NCBI GenBank assembly: GCA_043788745.1
Contig: JAYVTO010000094.1
Location: forward strand, 1-19,830
Length of the DNA stretch: 19,830 bases
Source: JBBQWZ01 sp043788745
GTDB taxonomy: Bacteria > Acidobacteriota > Terriglobia > Bryobacterales > Bryobacteraceae
Reading direction: 5' to 3'
Positions 8,281 to 15,579 of this stretch are shown one piece after another. Position 1 is the stretch's first letter; each line of letters starts with the position of its first letter. A model generated the notes under the pieces. That model ran no database searches, was not told the DNA's origin, and saw nothing but the letters and a program-made list of their open reading frames with translations. A program made the position numbers and the translations under genes.

Positions 8281-9291
8281 CTACTTGATGCCGATGACCA
8301 TCGAGTCAGGGCCAACCAGGTGCTCGACGCGCGTCTGCTTGAAGCCGACTTCTTTCATCCAGAGTTGGCAATCCGCGCCGGTGTAGTCGAATCCGCCTGG
8401 AGTTTCGATCAGCATGTTCAGGCTCATCAACAGACCAAAGGCGTTCGTCGAGCGATCGTCATCAATGATGCTCTCGTACACGATCAACGCTCCGCCGGAC
8501 GGTACGGCGTCGTATGCCTTGCGGATCAGCATGCGTTTGATGTCGAGGTCCCAATCGTGCAGGATGTGACCCATCATGATCACGTCGGCTTTGGGCATCG
8601 GATCGTCGAAGAAGCTCCCGGGCGAGAACCTGACCCGGCCGGAAAGGCCGTTCGCTTCGATGTATTTCTCAAAGACCGGCGCGACGGCCGGAAGGTCAAA
8701 GCCGATCCCCTCGATCTGCGGGTTGGCGAGAGCGACCTGCGTAATCAGGTCGCCCTGCGCGGTTCCGACATCGACGGCGGTCCGGTAGCTGCTCCAAGGA
8801 AACTGCCGGGCGATGGTCATATTGGAGCCGCGACTGATGCCAGTCATCGCCGCAAGGAACTCTTTCAGGCGAGCGGGGTTGGAGTAAAGGGTCTCAAAGA
8901 AATTACGGCCGTCACGTTTGTCTTCGCTCTGCGGAAGCCCGGTTCGCAGCGCCGTGGTCAGCCTGCCCCAAAACGGATAGAGGCGGTGGTTGGCCATCTC
9001 CAGCATGCCGCCCATATAGGACTGCTTGCGCTTGTCGAGAAACAAATCCGTCGCGGGCGTGTTGTAGTATTTGCCGTCGCGGCGGTCGATAAACTTCAGC
9101 GCCACGAGCGAATCCAGAAAGTCGGCGGCGCCGCGCGGATGCAATCCGAGCCGCCTTTGCAGGGTTTCGAGATCCTCGGCGTGCTTGGCGAGTTCGGTGA
9201 ACAACTCCATCTCGACCGCGCTTAAAAGAACTTTGGAAGCCCAGAAGCCCAGGCCCACCTGCAAAATATGATCTGGTTGTGGTTGGTTCAT
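8281..9291 (-). CDS. SAM-dependent O-methyltransferase (family 2, COMT/acetylserotonin type)
   Basis: 336 aa. The N-terminal winged-helix dimerisation domain covers about residues 8-90 (LGFWASKVLLSAVEMELF, then LGLHPRGAADFLDSLVAL). The Rossmann methyltransferase domain follows. The SAM-binding motif is DVGTAQGD at 174-181, and the catalytic His is H245 in MGHILHDWDLD, the signature of O-methyltransferases acting on phenolic or hydroxyl groups. Family members methylate aromatic secondary metabolites, quinone precursors or polyketides; the acceptor is not known. I chose the ATG at 9291 because the protein begins in the normal place. An open stretch up to 9558 adds 89 residues without domain character and covers the divergent promoter region. 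It leads a two-gene unit with the nitrilase. Confidence 0.88.
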   Translation of the reverse strand: MNQPQPDHILQVGLGFWASKVLLSAVEMELFTELAKHAEDLETLQRRLGLHPRGAADFLDSLVALKFIDRRDGKYYNTPATDLFLDKRKQSYMGGMLEMANHRLYPFWGRLTTALRTGLPQSEDKRDGRNFFETLYSNPARLKEFLAAMTGISRGSNMTIARQFPWSSYRTAVDVGTAQGDLITQVALANPQIEGIGFDLPAVAPVFEKYIEANGLSGRVRFSPGSFFDDPMPKADVIMMGHILHDWDLDIKRMLIRKAYDAVPSGGALIVYESIIDDDRSTNAFGLLMSLNMLIETPGGFDYTGADCQLWMKEVGFKQTRVEHLVGPDSMVIGIK

Positions 9292-9330
9292 TTTAGTCTC
9301 GCTTTTAAAGTGTCGAATAGTGTAGCAGTT

Positions 9331-9396
9331 GCCCATTGCCCGGCCGAGACTGCGCTTTACTGTGGCAATTTCCACTTGTTGGGCAGTGCAATGGGC
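9331..9396. promoter_or_regulatory. 9-bp inverted repeat in the divergent intergenic region
   Basis: GCCCATTGC at 9331-9339 and GCAATGGGC at 9388-9396 are perfect reverse complements 48 nt apart, in the 282-bp gap between the divergent methyltransferase and glycosyltransferase genes. The arm TGCCCA also matches the nearby TGGGCA at 9380-9385, so the half-site occurs more than once. This suggests a looping or paired operator for one or both genes. The regulator is unknown and the pattern could be chance. Confidence 0.3.
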
Positions 9397-9573
9397 GCGA
9401 CTTTGCGTATTCGATGCCGCCGAGGCCGAGTTCGGTAGTGAACCCGTTCGGCACCCAAGTTGACGATCAATCGCTCCGGTTGTTACGCGTGAAATCCTAA
9501 TGATCGTAGCGGTGTCCGCGCGCGCGGTTCCTGCTGACTGCTTTGCCGGCGTCCGCACTCCTATACTGAGAAG

Positions 9574-10986
9574 TTGCCATCCGAGTCCCTTCCCCGCGCT
9601 GCACCGTTTATGGCACTCGCCGCGCTTTTGTTCTTCTACTTACTTGAACTAAATGGCGTGGGCATCCTGAGTACTGATGAACCGCGCTATGCTGCGATCG
9701 GACGTGCGATGGCCGATTCCGGCGACTGGGTGACGCCACGCCTCTGGGGCTCGCCTTGGTTTGAAAAGTCGCCGTTGTTGTACTGGATGACCGCGATCGC
9801 GACCCGCCTTGGCGTTCCGGGCGAAGCGGCGGCGCGCGGGCCGGTCGCCCTGGCTTCCGTCGCATTTCTTGCTTGGCTCTGGACCTGGATCCGGCGCCAG
9901 TTCGGCGATGCCGAAGCCTGGTTCGCCTGTCTGATTCTGGCCACTTCGGCCGGATGGATGGCGTACAGTTTTGTTGCTGTCACCGATTTGCCGATGTCTA
10001 TGGCGTTCACGATCGCCGTCCTGCTCTCGATCGAAACCGCAGATAGGCCTGCCACCGGCATCTGGCCCGGCATCTGGCTTGGCTTCGCGTTGCTCGCGAA
10101 AGGCCTTGTGCCGCTGGTTTTGTTCGTTCCCATACTGTGGCCCGCGCGGCGGCGGTTGGCTTCGATCGCCGCTGGCTGCGTCCTCGTCGCCGCCCCCTGG
10201 TATGTGGCGTGTTATCTGGCGAACGGGCAAGCGTTCTTGACGGAGTTCATTTGGAAACATCACGTGCAGCGTTTCTTCAGCGACGATCTCCAGCACGTCC
10301 AACAGTTCTGGTTTTACATGCCGGTTCTTCTGGCCGGGTTCTTTCCGTGGACCCCGGTGCTGTTTGCGTTGCGGAGGCCGCTTCTCGAGGACGAGCGCCT
10401 GAAGTGGCTCGCCATCTGGTCGGTATTCGGATTCGTCTTTTTTTCCGTGGCAAAGAATAAATTGCCGGGTTATGTTTTGCCGCTGATGCCCATAGTCGCC
10501 GTGTTTGCCGGCGTCGCTTTCGTGCGCGCGAAGCGACCCGCGCTGATTCTATGTTCGTCGGCCGCGCTGCTTGCGCTGCTCCCCGCCATTGGACTCGTCC
10601 TGCCGGACGCGCTGCGAAGCGGTCTGTCTCGCGCTCGCCCGGACTGGTCGCTACTTCTGGGATTTCCGCTGGTGGTGGTGGCGCTGGTGGTTTTCGGCAC
10701 CGGTCTGCTTGCGGTCAGCGGGAAGCGCCAACTCGCGGTAGTCTTTGTCGCGCTGGCGACTGCGGCGGGCGTTGCCAATCTCAAGCGAACCATCTTCCCC
10801 ATCCTGGACGAAAAGGTCACGGTGCGGCGCGAGTTTCAGAACCTGACCGTTCCCGCGGATCAACTCTGCGCCGGAGACATTCACCGCGCGCGGCTTTACG
10901 GCTTCTCGTATTACTTGAACGCAGCCATTCCGGACTGCGAGGAAACCCCTCGGCCCATCGTGTTATCCAATGCTCCGATTCGTTAG
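9574..10986 (+). CDS. GT39/ArnT-like membrane glycosyltransferase
   Basis: 470 aa integral membrane protein with roughly ten hydrophobic segments. The first extracytoplasmic loop carries the acidic signature of the GT-C fold: D35-E36 in STDEPRYAAIGRAM, followed by WFEKSPLLYWM at 62-72, as in the PMT/ArnT (dolichyl-phosphate-mannose mannosyltransferase) family. Such enzymes transfer a sugar from a polyprenyl-phosphate donor to lipid A, another lipid or a protein on the periplasmic side. Donor and acceptor are unknown. The start is a TTG at 9574, with GAGAAG immediately before it. An ATG at 9610 would remove 12 residues and still leave the first membrane helix. A TATACT hexamer lies at 9562-9567. 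It converges on the AAA+ gene. Confidence 0.88.
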   Translation: MPSESLPRAAPFMALAALLFFYLLELNGVGILSTDEPRYAAIGRAMADSGDWVTPRLWGSPWFEKSPLLYWMTAIATRLGVPGEAAARGPVALASVAFLAWLWTWIRRQFGDAEAWFACLILATSAGWMAYSFVAVTDLPMSMAFTIAVLLSIETADRPATGIWPGIWLGFALLAKGLVPLVLFVPILWPARRRLASIAAGCVLVAAPWYVACYLANGQAFLTEFIWKHHVQRFFSDDLQHVQQFWFYMPVLLAGFFPWTPVLFALRRPLLEDERLKWLAIWSVFGFVFFSVAKNKLPGYVLPLMPIVAVFAGVAFVRAKRPALILCSSAALLALLPAIGLVLPDALRSGLSRARPDWSLLLGFPLVVVALVVFGTGLLAVSGKRQLAVVFVALATAAGVANLKRTIFPILDEKVTVRREFQNLTVPADQLCAGDIHRARLYGFSYYLNAAIPDCEETPRPIVLSNAPIR

Positions 10987-11007
10987 CGCTTTGTCAGAAA
11001 ACGAAAA

Positions 11008-11044
11008 GGGCCAGGGCATTGCGCCCCGGCCCCTGTGCTTTTTT
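11008..11044. terminator. bidirectional intrinsic terminator between convergent genes
   Basis: A GC-rich stem pairs GGGCCAGGGC (11008-11017) with GCCCCGGCCC (11023-11032) around a 5-nt loop, with one A/C mismatch. On the plus strand six Ts follow at 11039-11044, after a 6-nt gap. On the minus strand the stem is followed directly by TTTT then CG then TTTT. It lies in the 69-bp gap where the glycosyltransferase and AAA+ genes converge, so it probably ends both transcripts. Confidence 0.75.
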
Positions 11045-11055
11045 CCCCGTTCGAG

Positions 11056-12228
11056 TTAACGGGCTTTACGAGCGCTTTGTGTCTTCGTCGACTCCGAAGC
11101 AGCGACCGCCATAGCGGCCATCGGCATCGAAACCGTCGTATCGACCATTCGCGCCATTTCCTGAATCGGCAGGCCTTCGGCTTCCTTCATGAAGCTGATC
11201 TGCTGATCCGCTTCGTCGTAGTCGACGCGGATCCAGTCGCCGCCGCGCACCTGCTCGGTGGCGATGAGATTCGACATCGGGTGCACGAGCAAGCGTTCGA
11301 TCGCGCGCTTGAGGTGGCGAGCGCCGTACTTCGTGTCGGTGCCTTCTTTCAGCAAGTGATCCTTGCTCGATTCCGACATGGTGAACACGAAGCTGCGATC
11401 GGCCGACGTGTTGAAGATCCGCTGTTGGACCATGTTCAGCTCGATGTCGAGAATCTTCCGGAGTTGCTCAGTTCCGAGCGGCCGGAAGACCACGATTTTG
11501 TCGAGCCGGTTCATGAACTCCGGCGTAAACTTCTTGCGTGCCGCTTCGAGGCCCGAACGAGCCACTTTGCCGTCGAGCTTCGCATCGCAGTACCCGTTTT
11601 GGGACGCGAGTTTCAATTCGGGAGCGCTGAAGCCGATTTTCGGATTCATGAGCGCGTTCATCTCGGTTGCGCCGAGGTTCGACGTCATGAAGATCAACGC
11701 CTTCGAGAAATCTACCTTGCGGTTGTCCCCCAAAGTCAGCGTACCTTTGTCGAGAATGCCGAGCAGGAGATTCCACAGCGAATCGCTCGCCTTCTCGATC
11801 TCGTCGAACAGGATGAAGCTGATCTTCATCGTATCCGTATGGTGCTGATTGATTACTTCTTGGCTCAGCAGGGGGTGCGTTTCGCGGTGCCCCAGGTATC
11901 CGGGGGGCGAGCCTATCAGTTTGGCGATCTCGTGGCTGTGCTGAAACTCGGCGCAGTCGATCTTGATGACCGCGCGCGAATTCTTCACCAGGCTTTCCGC
12001 GGTCGCTTCAACGATGCGCGTCTTGCCCGATCCCGTCGGACCCAGGAACAGGAAGTTCCCGATCGGACGGCCCGGCGTCGACAGGCCCGTCAGGTTCATC
12101 TGGTAAATATTGACGATCTGCTGGATGGCCTCGTCCTGGCCGACAATCAGCTTTCGCAGATTGTTCTCGAGCGAGACCGCCTCGCGGCCGGCCTTGTTGG
12201 GATCCAGGGGAATGTGAACTCTAGTCAT
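11056..12228 (-). CDS. single-module AAA+ ATPase resembling the ClpB D2 domain
   Basis: 390 aa. One Clp-type AAA+ module with all working parts: Walker A GPTGSGKT at 63-70, pore-loop GYLG at 110-113, Walker B ILFDE at 139-143, sensor 1 in MTSN (N184), arginine finger in EFMNRLD (R241), and sensor 2 in GARHLKR (about 302-308) within a ClpB-D2-small-like C-domain. It lacks the ClpB N-domain, D1 and the coiled-coil middle domain, and no ClpX zinc domain is seen. It therefore resembles a free-standing disaggregase/unfoldase D2 module. The tail (about 350-390) is Met/Ala/Ser/Lys-rich and probably flexible. Start ATG 12228 has a strong GGAAGGAAGGGGG upstream; ATG 12288 is an alternative. The client and any partner protease are unknown. 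Confidence 0.88.
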   Translation of the reverse strand: MTRVHIPLDPNKAGREAVSLENNLRKLIVGQDEAIQQIVNIYQMNLTGLSTPGRPIGNFLFLGPTGSGKTRIVEATAESLVKNSRAVIKIDCAEFQHSHEIAKLIGSPPGYLGHRETHPLLSQEVINQHHTDTMKISFILFDEIEKASDSLWNLLLGILDKGTLTLGDNRKVDFSKALIFMTSNLGATEMNALMNPKIGFSAPELKLASQNGYCDAKLDGKVARSGLEAARKKFTPEFMNRLDKIVVFRPLGTEQLRKILDIELNMVQQRIFNTSADRSFVFTMSESSKDHLLKEGTDTKYGARHLKRAIERLLVHPMSNLIATEQVRGGDWIRVDYDEADQQISFMKEAEGLPIQEMARMVDTTVSMPMAAMAVAASESTKTQSARKAR

Positions 12229-12317
12229 GGCTCGATACCCCCTTCCTTCCGACGCTTTCGTCGCGCCTTTCTGAGCGGCGGATCTCATGATCTCGCCACC
12301 TCTCCACAAATCCCTTG

Positions 12318-12332
12318 GCACGCCGTATGCCA
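12318..12332 (-). promoter_or_regulatory. sigma-54-like -24/-12 promoter upstream of the AAA+ gene
   Basis: Minus strand TGGCATA-CGGC-GTGC has the invariant -24 GG (12331-12330) and -12 GC (12319-12318) at the correct spacing against the TGGCACG-N4-TTGC consensus. It sits in the 120-bp gap upstream of the AAA+ gene, about 90 bp before the ATG at 12228. The reverse strand also matches (TGGCACG-CCGT-ATGC), because the site is nearly palindromic, but that direction leads antisense into the SDR gene. Confidence 0.35.
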
Positions 12333-12348
12333 TACCCGTTTCGCCCGC

Positions 12349-13089
12349 CTATTTCTGTGCCGGTCTACTCGGTCGGACTTCCACACGGCTCACCAAGGTC
12401 CGCGCCGGCATCTTCACGAGCATCAACACGATCTCTGCAATGTCTTCGGGTTGGATCTTCCAACCCGCATTCACCGTGCCGCCCGTCGAAAACTCCGTCG
12501 CGACGCTGCCCGGCATGATATAGCTCACCCTCACGTTCTCGTTGCGGTGGTCCAGCATCATCGCTTCGCTCATTCCGTTGAGCCCAAACTTTGATGCGTT
12601 GTACACCGCTCCTCCCGCGAAGGCGTTCTTTCCTGCCAGGCTGCTCATATTGATGATGTAGCCACCTCCGCGGATACGGAACCTGAACAAGGATTCACGT
12701 GAACAAAAATACACCCCTGTCAGGTTCGTCTCGATTACCTTGTGCCAGTCGTCGGGCGTCAGATCCACAAGATTCTTGAATCGCCCCACGCCCGCATTGT
12801 TCACCAGGATGTCTAATCCACCCAGTGTCTGGTCCGCCCACCGGATTTCATCCAGCCAGCCAAACAATGCCGTTACGCTGTCACTGTCTCTAACATCGGC
12901 AACTTTTCCCGCGACTTTACCGGGGAAGTCCTGCACCAGGTCCTCTATTGCTCTGTTCACCCCCTTTTCCGTCGTACCTGTGATACCCACGTTTGCGCCC
13001 GCCCCGGCCAGCGACCGCGCCACCGCGAATCCAATTCCACGGGTACCTCCTGTAACCAACGCCGTCTTACCGCGTAAAGAGTTGTCCAT
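12349..13089 (-). CDS. short-chain dehydrogenase/reductase (SDR), FabG-like
   Basis: 246 aa classical SDR. Seen: the Rossmann glycine motif TGGTRGIG at 13-20, NNAG at 97-100, the catalytic Ser in NMSS (S150), and the YNASK active site with Y163 and K167. Such enzymes interconvert carbonyl and hydroxyl groups with NAD(P)H. Overall it looks like a 3-oxoacyl-ACP reductase, but the substrate is not decided. The start ATG 13089 gives the normal N-terminus (MDNSLRGKTALVTGG). AAGGAG lies only 1 nt before that ATG, which is too close for a normal ribosome binding site and is odd, yet no better in-frame start exists. Open frame up to 13395 is antisense to the ccsA-like gene and not real. It is divergent from the ccsA-like gene. 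Confidence 0.9.
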   Translation of the reverse strand: MDNSLRGKTALVTGGTRGIGFAVARSLAGAGANVGITGTTEKGVNRAIEDLVQDFPGKVAGKVADVRDSDSVTALFGWLDEIRWADQTLGGLDILVNNAGVGRFKNLVDLTPDDWHKVIETNLTGVYFCSRESLFRFRIRGGGYIINMSSLAGKNAFAGGAVYNASKFGLNGMSEAMMLDHRNENVRVSYIMPGSVATEFSTGGTVNAGWKIQPEDIAEIVLMLVKMPARTLVSRVEVRPSRPAQK

Positions 13090-13194
13090 ACTCCTTATGA
13101 TGCGCCTGGCGCGCGAACGGCTCGCCTTACGGCCAAATAGCACGCGGTACGACGGACGCACCGTACGCAAGAGAACCGCACAACCTGGATCAGG

Positions 13195-13200
13195 TATCCT
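13195..13200 (+). promoter_or_regulatory. possible -10 element of the tetrapyrrole operon
   Basis: TATCCT lies 9 nt before the ccsA-like ATG, in the 120-bp divergent gap. No convincing -35 is present at 16-18 bp. If used, the transcript would be nearly leaderless. Low confidence. Confidence 0.25.
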
Positions 13201-13209
13201 GAAGCATAG

Positions 13210-14025
13210 ATGCTCGAAACCAGCGTCCTTTGGCTTCGCGTCGCGACCTTTCTTTACGCGATCGGCCTGCTCCACGCGCTGATCGTTGCGCTGCGCCGCA
13301 ACAGTAACGTATTCCCGGTTGCCATCGGAAGCTTCCGTGTTGCCGCTGTATTGCACGCCGTTTCGCTGGTCGAGGCCGGACTCTCGAGCGGCCATATCCC
13401 AGCTGATAACGTCTACGAATCGTTATCCTTATGCGCCTTTCTGATCGCCATTGCCTACCTCATTTCGCACTTCCGTTACGCGCTTTCGAGCGCCGCGATC
13501 GCCATCTTCCCCTTGGTCTTCCTGATGGCCCTCGTCGGCGCGATGGAGATTCCGGTCTCGGGCTGGACCGATCTCCGCGTCCGCCAATCCTGGCTGCAAG
13601 TGCATATTCTGTTGATCCTCACCGGACTCGCCGCGCTGCTGGTCACTGCCATCGGATCCATCCTCTATCTCGTCCAGGAACGCCGCCTCAAGTCCAAAAC
13701 CTCGAGTTCCGCGTTTGACCGCCTGCCGCCGCTCGCGACGCTCGATAACCTGATTTCGCGCGCCATGGGGCTGGGGTTTGTCTTGATTACGCTCGGCGTG
13801 ATCGCCGGCAGTACGTGGGCATTTGTGGAATCTGGAACGCGCTGGTTCGGCGAACCCCGCATCGTGATTTCGCTGATTACCTGGGCGCTCAGTCTCGCCA
13901 TGATCTTTCTGCGCGTCTCCGCCGGCTGGCGCGGCCGCCGCGCCGCCATGATGGCGCTTACCGTTCTAGGCTGCAATCTTGTGACGTGGATCGCGCACGT
14001 CGGGTTGCAGCCCACCCTGAAGTGA
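13210..14025 (+). CDS. CcsA/HemX-like cytochrome c assembly membrane protein
   Basis: 271 aa with about eight hydrophobic segments (near residues 8-28, 36-54, 70-86, 92-111, 129-155, 186-206, 217-236, 247-265). The arrangement, and the segment NVYESLSLCAFLIAIAYL (67-84), match the CcsA/CcmC/HemX family that handles heme for c-type cytochromes. Possible heme-ligand histidines are H22, H49, H132 and H263. I do not see the tryptophan-rich WWD motif of true heme lyases, which favours the HemX-type branch encoded next to hemA in many bacteria. HemX is thought to affect glutamyl-tRNA reductase levels. It ends 6 bp before hemA and is the first gene of the operon. Confidence 0.82.
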   Translation: MLETSVLWLRVATFLYAIGLLHALIVALRRNSNVFPVAIGSFRVAAVLHAVSLVEAGLSSGHIPADNVYESLSLCAFLIAIAYLISHFRYALSSAAIAIFPLVFLMALVGAMEIPVSGWTDLRVRQSWLQVHILLILTGLAALLVTAIGSILYLVQERRLKSKTSSSAFDRLPPLATLDNLISRAMGLGFVLITLGVIAGSTWAFVESGTRWFGEPRIVISLITWALSLAMIFLRVSAGWRGRRAAMMALTVLGCNLVTWIAHVGLQPTLK

Positions 14026-14031
14026 GTCGCG

Positions 14032-15291
14032 ATGAAGATCCACATCACAGGACTCAGTCATAAAACCGCGCCGGTCGAAGTCCGCGAGCGCCTCGCGTTC
14101 GGCGAGGGTGCCTTGCCGCATGCGCTCACTGCGCTTTGCGAACGGCCCGGCGTTCGCGAAGGCATGATTCTGTCCACATGTAATCGCGTCGAGATTGCCA
14201 TCGCCACCGACAATGACGCGGACCCCGGGCAGCACCTGCCCGACTTTCTGGCGCATGTCAGCAAAGTCGAGCTCGATTGGGTCCGGCCCTTCCTCTACCG
14301 CCTCGACGAGCGTGAAGCGATCCGGCACTTGTTTCGTGTCGCGGCCAGCCTGGATTCGATGATCGTTGGCGAACCGCAGATTCTCGGTCAATTAAAGACA
14401 GCCTACGCGCTCGCCAAAGCGCACGGCACGGTGAACAGCTTCCTCGAACTGCTGTGCACCCGTGCGTTCAACGTCGCCAAGCGCGTTCGCACCGAGACCG
14501 AGATCGGCGAAAGCGCCGTGTCGGTAAGCTACGCCGCCGTCGAACTCGCGCGTGAAATTTTCGGATCGCTCAACGGCCGCAAGGTGCTCGTCGTCGGGGC
14601 AGGGAAGATGGCGGAGTCCGCCATTCGCCATTTGCAGCGCGCCGGAGTCACGCAAACCTTGGTGACGAACCGCACGCGAGAGCGGGCCGAACAGTTGGCC
14701 AGCGACTACGCCGGCACTGTGGTCGCTTACGACCAGTTCCTCAGCCGCATGCCCGACGTCGATATCGTGATCGCGTCGAGCGGCGCACCGCACTTCGTAC
14801 TCACGCGCGAGCAGATGCGCAAGGTCATGAGCGCGCGCCGCAATCGGCCGATGTTCCTCATCGATATCGCCGTGCCGCGCAACATCGAGCCGGAAGCGAA
14901 CAAAGTGGACGGCGTATTTCTCTACGACATCGACGATCTGCAGAAAGTGGTCGATCAGAATGTCGACGGACGCCTCACCGTCGCGCACGAAGCGGAACTG
15001 ATTATCGAGGAGGAAGTCGAACGCATGGTCGCGCGCTTGAAGTCGCGCGAAGTGGCTCCGACGATTGTTGGCGTGCAGGAGCAACTCGAACAATGGCGCC
15101 TCGCCGAACTCGACAAGGTGAAGAGCAGGCTCGGCGATCTGACGCCGCAACAGATGGAAGCCGTCGAAGCGCTGACGCGCGGTCTCATTAACAAAGTCGC
15201 GCACGGGCCGATTCGCGAGATGCGCAAGGCGGCGGAGACTGGCAGCGGAGAAGTGGTCACGCTTGTCCGGCGACTGTTTCGCTTGGAGTAG
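14032..15291 (+). CDS. hemA: glutamyl-tRNA reductase
   Basis: 419 aa, normal length. HemA reduces glutamate on tRNA(Glu) to glutamate-1-semialdehyde with NADPH, the first committed step of C5-pathway tetrapyrrole synthesis. Seen: the N-terminal GLSHKTAPVEVRE signature (7-19), the catalytic Cys C50 in STCNRVE, SLDSMIVGEPQILGQ (107-120), the NADPH-binding motif VLVVGAGKMAE (185-195), and the C-terminal helical dimerisation domain with EEEVERM and LTRGLINKVAHGP. It begins 6 bp after the ccsA-like gene. In most bacteria hemC and hemD follow directly; here vapB-vapC lie between hemA and hemC. Confidence 0.97.
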   Translation: MKIHITGLSHKTAPVEVRERLAFGEGALPHALTALCERPGVREGMILSTCNRVEIAIATDNDADPGQHLPDFLAHVSKVELDWVRPFLYRLDEREAIRHLFRVAASLDSMIVGEPQILGQLKTAYALAKAHGTVNSFLELLCTRAFNVAKRVRTETEIGESAVSVSYAAVELAREIFGSLNGRKVLVVGAGKMAESAIRHLQRAGVTQTLVTNRTRERAEQLASDYAGTVVAYDQFLSRMPDVDIVIASSGAPHFVLTREQMRKVMSARRNRPMFLIDIAVPRNIEPEANKVDGVFLYDIDDLQKVVDQNVDGRLTVAHEAELIIEEEVERMVARLKSREVAPTIVGVQEQLEQWRLAELDKVKSRLGDLTPQQMEAVEALTRGLINKVAHGPIREMRKAAETGSGEVVTLVRRLFRLE

Positions 15292-15296
15292 ACTGG

Positions 15297-15325
15297 TTTC
15301 TAGACATAGAGCAAGATTCTAGAAA
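15297..15325. promoter_or_regulatory. paired TTCTAGA dyad at the vapB start (candidate autoregulatory operator)
   Basis: TTTCTAGA (15297-15304) and TCTAGAAA (15318-15325) form a perfect 8-bp inverted repeat with a 13-nt spacer. Each half is itself palindromic (TCTAGA), with centres 19 bp apart. The site fills the 33-bp gap between hemA and vapB and reaches the first base of the vapB ATG. VapB antitoxins commonly repress their own operon by binding palindromes in this position. CTAG is rare in most bacterial DNA, so two copies here are unlikely by chance. No Shine-Dalgarno is visible for vapB. Confidence 0.6.
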
Positions 15326-15579
15326 TGGCATTCAGCATCAAGAATCCACAGACTGACCGGCTGGCTCGCCAACTTTCGCGCGAAACCGGCGAAAGCCTCA
15401 CCATGGCTGTCGACGCTGCCTTGCGCGAACGTCTGCTCAATCTGCGATCCAAGCGAAAGGAATCCACGCTCGCGAAGGATCTGAACGCCATCGTTATCAA
15501 GTACAATCGCCTGCCGAAGCGCGACAACCGCACAGCGGATGAGATTCTTGGCTACAACGATCGGGGCTATTTCGACTAA
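15325..15579 (+). CDS. vapB: VapB-type antitoxin (Rv0623/PSK-factor family)
   Basis: 84 aa. The N-terminus MAFSIKNPQTDRLARQLSRE and the following TGESLTMAVDAALRERL are typical of the Rv0623-like VapB antitoxin family: a short strand and helices for DNA binding, then a basic, extended C-terminus that wraps the toxin. The C-terminal tail (RTADEILGYNDRGYFD) resembles the toxin-neutralising segment in the family. The stop codon TAA at 15577-15579 directly abuts the vapC ATG at 15580, so translation is probably coupled and antitoxin is made first. It is predicted to neutralise VapC and repress its own operon. It lies 33 bp after hemA. Confidence 0.88.
   Translation: MAFSIKNPQTDRLARQLSRETGESLTMAVDAALRERLLNLRSKRKESTLAKDLNAIVIKYNRLPKRDNRTADEILGYNDRGYFD

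Noticed and set aside
9292..9558. N-terminal extension of the O-methyltransferase by 89 residues
   Set aside because: It has no family similarity by eye and spans the divergent promoter region with its inverted repeat.
12318..12332. Plus-strand sigma-54 promoter reading toward the SDR gene
   Set aside because: The match is good but there is no plus-strand gene downstream; kept only as a side note to the minus-strand call.
11035..12594. A 519-codon plus-strand open frame, the longest by codon count
   Set aside because: It is antisense to the AAA+ gene (all Walker and sensor motifs intact) and crosses its terminator and promoter region.
13090..13395. N-terminal extension of the SDR protein by 102 residues
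   Set aside because: It is antisense to the ccsA-like gene; the SDR fold begins at the ATG at 13089.
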